The translations under genes and the position numbers were made by a program. A model generated the notes under the pieces. That model did not search any database. It was not told where the DNA came from and worked only from the letters and a program-made list of their open reading frames with translations. From Hyphomicrobiales bacterium (lineage in GTDB: Bacteria > Pseudomonadota > Alphaproteobacteria > Rhizobiales > Rhizobiaceae), in the NCBI GenBank assembly GCA_900471925.1, contig UCGV01000031.1:27559-91558 (forward strand): 64,000 bases of DNA, in the 5' to 3' direction. Positions 60,025 to 64,000 of the stretch are shown piece after piece (position 1 is the first letter of the stretch; every line of letters starts with the position of its first letter).

Positions 60025-61011
60025 ATGCTGCTGCCCATCCCGGAAGCCGAACGTCTTGTCGCGCAGATGCTGGAGAAGAACAGAGTCAGTCCTGATAACG
60101 CAAAATCCGTGGCTGTCGCCCTCGTTGCTGCTGAAGCGGCCGGACAGAGCGGCCATGGTTTGCGCCGGCTTTCGGCCTATGCCGCTCAGGCTAAGGCTGG
60201 AAAGGTCGATGGGTTCGTCACGCCGGTGGCTTCACTCAGCGCGCCGGCGGCACTGAGGATCGATGCCGGTCACGGGTTTGCCTATCCGGCTCTCGATCTT
60301 GCGGTTTCCGAACTTCCGGCCCTTGCTTCCAAGAGCGGCATAGCCGCTGCTGCCATTCATCGCTCTCATCATGCGGGCGTGATGGGGTTGACGGTGGAGC
60401 GTTTCGCCGAGCGCGGACTCGTGGCCTTGATGTTTGCCAACACCCCGGCGGCTATGGCGCCCTGGGGCGGTAAATCACCCGTCTACGGCACCAACCCGAT
60501 TGCCTTTGCTGTGCCGCTGGCTGGTGACGAGCCGCTTGTCATCGATCTCGCAATGTCCAAGGTCGCACGTGGGAAGATCATGGCCGCTCACCAGAAGGGT
60601 GCCGATATCCCCGATGACTGGGCTCTCGACGCGCAGGGACAGCCGACGACCGATGCGGGCGAAGCCCTGAAGGGGACGATGGTGCCGTTCGGCGAGGCAA
60701 AGGGCGCTGCATTGGCCCTCATGGTGGAAATCCTGGCGGCAGGCCTTACGGGGACAAACTATTCTTTCGAAGCCACGTCACTTTTCGACGATCGCGGCAA
60801 TCCACCCGGGCTCGGTCAGATGATCATAGCCATTGATCCTTCAGCAACGGGCGGAGCTGGCACAGATTCCCGCCTTGCCTTGCTTGCATCCACAATCGTT
60901 GCTGATCCGGATGTGCGGCTGCCGGGTCGCCGCAGTCAGGGCCGCCGTCAGGCAGCGCTGACGACAGGGATCGAAATCGAGGATGAGGTGGCTCGCCTCA
61001 TCTGCCCTTGA
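60025..61011 (+). CDS. Ldh-family (malate/L-lactate-type) oxidoreductase
   Basis: 328 residues from ATG 60025; TTG 60019, right after the TauE stop, is possible. Features of the Ldh_2 fold are GQSGHGLRRLSAYAAQAKAG, AAAIHRSHHAGVMGLTVERF (catalytic His), PVYGTNPIAFAVP (GTNP cofactor loop) and VIDLAMSKVARGKI. These NAD(P)-dependent enzymes act on 2-hydroxy acids, ureidoglycolate or cyclic imino acids such as pyrroline-2-carboxylate. Last gene of the cluster, so it probably finishes degradation of the released hydroxy or amino acid. Confidence 0.92.
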   Translation: MLLPIPEAERLVAQMLEKNRVSPDNAKSVAVALVAAEAAGQSGHGLRRLSAYAAQAKAGKVDGFVTPVASLSAPAALRIDAGHGFAYPALDLAVSELPALASKSGIAAAAIHRSHHAGVMGLTVERFAERGLVALMFANTPAAMAPWGGKSPVYGTNPIAFAVPLAGDEPLVIDLAMSKVARGKIMAAHQKGADIPDDWALDAQGQPTTDAGEALKGTMVPFGEAKGAALALMVEILAAGLTGTNYSFEATSLFDDRGNPPGLGQMIIAIDPSATGGAGTDSRLALLASTIVADPDVRLPGRRSQGRRQAALTTGIEIEDEVARLICP

Positions 61012-61080
61012 CCTCGCCGCTGAATTCTTATCCCGCGGCAATTGGATTTGAAGCGTTAGCCGTCGTCGATAACTCCGACA

Positions 61081-61344
61081 TTACCTCCATCCTCTGTATG
61101 CCAAAGAGCGGTATTCGCGTGTAAGCAGTTCTCTCGATTGGACCTCAGTGGCGCCGTGTCGAATTGATCGCTCGCGGTTCATCTTGCTGATGTCGTAATG
61201 CGGTGCGCCTGGCTTGTCCTGGAACCGCCTCTGGACGCCGAGACGATCGGCCATAGCATGAAGCTCTTCGAGTGTGTCCGCCGCCGTGTAGCAGACGATC
61301 ATATGGCCAAGTCGGGATTTTGCCGAATCAATATACACGGTCAC
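61081..61344 (-). CDS. DUF4031 family protein
   Basis: 87 residues from GTG 61344 with CGGAGCGG upstream. Matches DUF4031: MTVYIDSAKSRLGHMIVCYT, ADTLEELHAMADRLGV, and APHYDISKMNRERSI. These short proteins are widespread in rhizobia and unassigned; the HYDI motif and conserved Asp/His hint at a small enzyme. Monocistronic, antisense to the flanking genes and next to tRNA-Val. Confidence 0.85.
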   Translation of the reverse strand: MTVYIDSAKSRLGHMIVCYTAADTLEELHAMADRLGVQRRFQDKPGAPHYDISKMNRERSIRHGATEVQSRELLTREYRSLAYRGWR

Positions 61345-61532
61345 AACGCCGCTCCGGCAGCAAAGGACGGTCTATCCCGTCGTACGGCCCCAAGAGATGG
61401 GGGGCGTTTCGGGTTCGCCAGTAAAAATCAATGGCCTGTTTATGGCTGTAGGTGAGGTTCTCTCGGAAAGCGAGAATGACCGCAAGCGATTGTAATCATC
61501 GTCGAAAACAATAGTTTTAAGGGAAATCATGG

Positions 61533-61605
61533 TGGGCGATGAGAGACTCGAACTCCCGACATCCTCGGTGTAAACGAGGCGCTCTACCAACTGAGCTAAT
61601 CGCCC
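61533..61605 (-). tRNA. tRNA-Val (anticodon UAC)
   Basis: The minus strand forms a full cloverleaf: acceptor GGGCGAT/ATCGCCC, D-arm GCTC-AGTTGGTA-GAGC, anticodon stem CCTCG/CGAGG with loop TTTACAC (anticodon TAC), and T-arm with GTTCGAGTC. CCA follows at 61532-61530 and appears genome-encoded. No integrase or repeat of its 3' end was found nearby, so it does not look like the attachment site of the 11-29 kb block. Confidence 0.96.
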
Positions 61606-61764
61606 TCGATGCTCTGTGTCATCGTTCGGTGCAGCGTCTCTAGCGATATTGCGAAAGAACCGCAAGCCTCTTTTTGAGTTTCTGAACAATTTGCCTGTGC
61701 ATGTCGCTCTTCCCCCTACTGGGCATTCTCTGTAGAGGTGCTTCTACCACGTTATGGAGTGAAA

Positions 61765-62379
61765 ATGACGACGCGAGAGCAGCGCCTGGCCCTTCGACAA
61801 AGCACCCCCCGAACCTTTCTGGATGACGCCCACACAGAGGGTTCCAGATTGCTGCCTGATCGCAGCACGCTTCTCGACAATTTGCCGAAAGGAGGGGTTG
61901 TCGCGGAATTGGGTGTCGCCGAGGGGGCATTCAGTGAAGAGATACTCGCACGTAACCGGCCGCAACGGCTCTATCTCATCGATCCCTGGAATATGGACCG
62001 TTATTCGGAGGGGCTGGAGATCATCAATGGCAAATTCAGATCGGAGATCGATCAGGGGAAAGTCGTCATTCGCCAAGGCACGTCGCTCGACATGCTATCG
62101 CAATTTGATGACGGAACCTTCGATTGGGTTTATATCGATACGGACCATTCCTTCAGCCTGACATGGGAAGAACTGCAGCTTGCGAATCGCAAGGTGAAGC
62201 ACGACGGCCGTATTGCCGGCCACGATTTCTGTACGGGAAACACGGTCAAGCCCGTTGTCTACGGGGTCGTCGAGGCGGTCAATAAATTCTGCGTCGAATA
62301 CGGGTGGCGTTTTGAATTTCTGACGCTTGAGCCGGACGCACATTTCTCCTACTGCCTCAGGCGCATTGGCGCGCCATGA
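61765..62379 (+). CDS. Class I SAM-dependent methyltransferase
   Basis: 204 residues from ATG 61765 with TATGGAGTG upstream. Motif I GGVVAELGVAEGAFSEEILA, motif II-like RLYLIDPWNMD and the strand FDWVYIDTDHSFSLTWEELQ (DxDH) place it in Methyltransf_24, a group acting on sugars or small molecules and often found with polysaccharide genes. A GHDFC segment follows strand 5. It is convergent with the epimerase gene (13-bp gap). Confidence 0.85.
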   Translation: MTTREQRLALRQSTPRTFLDDAHTEGSRLLPDRSTLLDNLPKGGVVAELGVAEGAFSEEILARNRPQRLYLIDPWNMDRYSEGLEIINGKFRSEIDQGKVVIRQGTSLDMLSQFDDGTFDWVYIDTDHSFSLTWEELQLANRKVKHDGRIAGHDFCTGNTVKPVVYGVVEAVNKFCVEYGWRFEFLTLEPDAHFSYCLRRIGAP

Positions 62380-62392
62380 CAGCATAGAAAGC

Positions 62393-63418
62393 CTACATAT
62401 CGACCGAGCCGAGTTCTTGTCTAGCTTCCAGGTACCAGTCGACGAAAGCCCTGGCGCCGGTTTCAAGAGTTGTATTCGGTCGATAACCTGTGAGGGCCAG
62501 AAGGAGGTCCGGGCTTGCGAAGGTGCGTGGTACATCACCTTTCTGCATGGGAAGCATGATGCGCTCTGCTCTACGTCCCATCGCTTCTTCCACTTTTTCG
62601 ACGAAGTCCATCAGGCTGGTCGGCTGCCCTCCGCCGATATTGACGATGCGGAAAGGCGCTTGATGCGAAAGCGTGTCAATCTCTCCATCGGTCACGCGAT
62701 TGAGTTCGGAGGGAACGACGTCTGAGAGCCTGACCACCGATTCGACGAGATCGTCGATATATGTGAAGTCACGACTCATATTGCCCTGTCCGTAGATCTC
62801 GATGGGCTTGTCTTCCATCATGTTCTTGACGAATTTGAAAAGCGCCATGTCGGGTCGGCCCCATGGACCGTAGACGGTAAAAAATCGAAATGCGGTCGTC
62901 GGTATCTTATGAAGGTGGGAATAGCTGTGCGCCATGAGCTCCATCGACTTCTTGCTGGCGGCATAGAAGGTCAGAGGTTCGTCCGCGCGGTCTCTTTCAT
63001 GGAAGGGAACGGTCGGATTGGAGCCATAGATCGAGGAAGTCGAAGCAAGCATGAGATGGCGTAGCTCGATACGGCTTGCCAGTTCCAGGATGTTCCAGGA
63101 GCCCTCGATGTTCGAACGCAAATATGCCTGCGGGTTCTCGATGCTGTAGCGCACGCCGGCTTGTGCAGCCAGATGAATAAGGATGTCTGGCTTTGCAGAG
63201 AAAACAGCAGCTTCCAGCGCGGCCCGGTCTTCCAGCATAGCGACAACCGGACGAAAGGCAGGAAACTGCATTAGCGCAGCATGCCGCATCTCTTTCAGTT
63301 TGACGTTGTAATAGGGTGTCAGACCGTCGAAGCCCGTTACTTCATGCCCATCTTGCAACAGCCGGCGAGCCAGATGAAACCCAATGAAGCCTGCCGTTCC
63401 CGTAATAAAGTAGCGCAT
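62393..63418 (-). CDS. NAD-dependent nucleotide-sugar epimerase (LpsL-like)
   Basis: 341 residues. Extended SDR: YFITGTAGFIGFHLARRLLQ (GxxGxxG), the VTGFDGLTPYYNVKLKEMRH loop typical of UDP-glucuronate 4-epimerases, LIHLAAQAGVRYSIENPQAY, and catalytic SSIYGSNP with YAASKKSMELMA (YxxxK). RFFTVYGPWGRPDMALFKFV follows. It should interconvert UDP-glucuronate and UDP-galacturonate for LPS or exopolysaccharide. It reads away from the rrn-like promoter. Confidence 0.93.
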   Translation of the reverse strand: MRYFITGTAGFIGFHLARRLLQDGHEVTGFDGLTPYYNVKLKEMRHAALMQFPAFRPVVAMLEDRAALEAAVFSAKPDILIHLAAQAGVRYSIENPQAYLRSNIEGSWNILELASRIELRHLMLASTSSIYGSNPTVPFHERDRADEPLTFYAASKKSMELMAHSYSHLHKIPTTAFRFFTVYGPWGRPDMALFKFVKNMMEDKPIEIYGQGNMSRDFTYIDDLVESVVRLSDVVPSELNRVTDGEIDTLSHQAPFRIVNIGGGQPTSLMDFVEKVEEAMGRRAERIMLPMQKGDVPRTFASPDLLLALTGYRPNTTLETGARAFVDWYLEARQELGSVDM

Positions 63419-63852
63419 TTCAACCTTTTCTCAGATCTGCCGTCGATATTCACGCAAATGAATCCGTGCTTCTTTTTCCACTTATCGGATGGCCATTCGC
63501 CAGATCAACAATGACCTTTATTTGGGAGTGTTTTTAGGGCGTATCTCCGCTGTGGTGCTCGCACATTGATTGGGCGGGTTCAAGTAGCTTGACGATTGCT
63601 GCTCCGTCAGGCTTTCAAGGGGGCATACCGTCGGCGCCGGCGTCACGAATTTCAAACTGGCGGGCAGACGCAGCTATCGATCACGATTTCCTCCGGGCCG
63701 GAATTCTCGATAGAACGAGAGCTGCCTTCTATAGAGTACCAGTTTCCGGTAGCGCTTGGACCTCTCCGGTGGCCATCCCCGGGTTTTTGATGGGGCTCGG
63801 AATCCGGGGAATGAGCCAGTTTCGGGAGGTGACTTAAAACATCCTTTAAAAA
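63419..63852. other. Intergenic, no gene supported
   Basis: About 430 bp upstream of the epimerase start and the rrn-like promoter. It holds the epimerase promoter; open frames at 63589-63837 translate to shadow-like text. No repeat or RNA was recognised. Confidence 0.45.
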
Positions 63853-63882
63853 CAGTTAGTTATAAGAAACTGTATTTTTTTG
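63853..63882 (+). terminator. Weak AT-rich terminator-like hairpin
   Basis: ACAGTT (63853-63858) pairs with AACTGT (63869-63874) over a 10-nt loop, flanked by A runs and followed by seven T residues. It may insulate the downstream strong promoter from read-through. Confidence 0.5.
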
Positions 63883-63894
63883 GATTTGGCATGT

Positions 63895-63924
63895 TGACGG
63901 TTGGGTGGGGAAGGATCTATAAGC
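63895..63924 (+). promoter_or_regulatory. Strong sigma-70 promoter, probably rRNA operon
   Basis: TTGACG (63895-63900), 18-bp G-rich spacer, TATAAG (63919-63924), followed by CCCGATCACTGACGAG and a GGCGGCG stretch. This TATAAG-CCCGATCACTGACG layout resembles promoters of rhizobial rrn operons. No rRNA sequence is reached before the window ends, so the target is inferred. Confidence 0.55.
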
Positions 63925-64000
63925 CCGATCACTGACGAGGGGGGCGGCGCTGCTGGCGACGAAGTTACTCGTTCTTAAGACATCAAGCGGGTTGGCGGAA

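Noticed and set aside
61533..61605. tRNA-Val as attachment site of an integrative element
   Set aside because: No integrase gene or duplicated tRNA 3' end was seen, and the mobile block lies 32 kb away with core-like catabolic genes in between.

Overview
The window looks like a GC-rich replicon of a Rhizobiales bacterium (Rhizobium/Agrobacterium type). Pointers are the many binding-protein-dependent ABC transporters, the rhizobial plasmid gene set (DUF736, DUF1419, DUF1173, DUF3991/Toprim, ArdC, ParA, MobC, relaxase), GTG/TTG starts and the gene types throughout. A tRNA-Val gene at 61.5 kb and a strong promoter resembling an rRNA-operon promoter at the right edge suggest a chromosome or chromid rather than a dispensable plasmid. 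The plasmid-type block at about 11-29 kb would then be an integrated or inherited mobile backbone. The species cannot be settled from this sequence alone.

Layout. 0-2.6 kb: a secreted lectin-like protein and a large secreted protein that runs off the left edge, both on the minus strand. 3.1-11.2 kb: a LuxR-type and a LysR-type regulator, then an operon of an RraA-family protein and a complete peptide/opine-type ABC transporter with two ATPases fused in one chain. 11.3-15.8 kb: genetic debris made of a broken VapC toxin, two IS66 transposase tails, two orphan genes and an intact IS110-family transposase. 16-25 kb: plasmid accessory genes, most preceded by long GC-rich leaders, some of which share sequence blocks. 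25-29 kb: a ParA/ribbon-helix-helix pair divergent from MobC and a decayed relaxase, with a hairpin-rich gap that may be oriT. 29.5-42.4 kb: a sugar catabolic cluster with three Gfo/Idh/MocA dehydrogenases, a sugar-phosphate-isomerase-like protein, an amidohydrolase, an SDR, a zinc alcohol dehydrogenase, a GntR regulator and a carbohydrate ABC transporter whose only local ATPase gene is destroyed. 42.7-47.1 kb: small genes, a DJ-1/PfpI protein and a tightly overlapping phospholipid operon (acyltransferase, CdsA, small membrane protein, CDP-alcohol phosphotransferase). 47.7-61 kb: an IclR regulator divergent from a deacetylase, a second peptide-type ABC transporter (one permease carries an in-frame amber codon), an SDR, a penicillin-acylase-family hydrolase, an M20 peptidase, a TauE-type exporter and an Ldh-type dehydrogenase. 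61-64 kb: DUF4031 protein, tRNA-Val, methyltransferase, nucleotide-sugar epimerase and the putative rrn promoter.

How it works together. Three import-plus-catabolism modules (5.4-11.2, 29.5-42.4 and 48.6-61.0 kb) each carry their own regulator and typical divergent operator regions. The 11-29 kb block shows clear decay: relaxase, both toxins and probably the DUF1419 gene are disrupted, while the antitoxin, ParA, MobC, HU and most accessory genes are intact. The most unusual features are the repeated structured leaders, the phospholipid operon, the ParA/RHH pair next to the mobilisation genes, the transporter without an ATPase and the amber-split permease.
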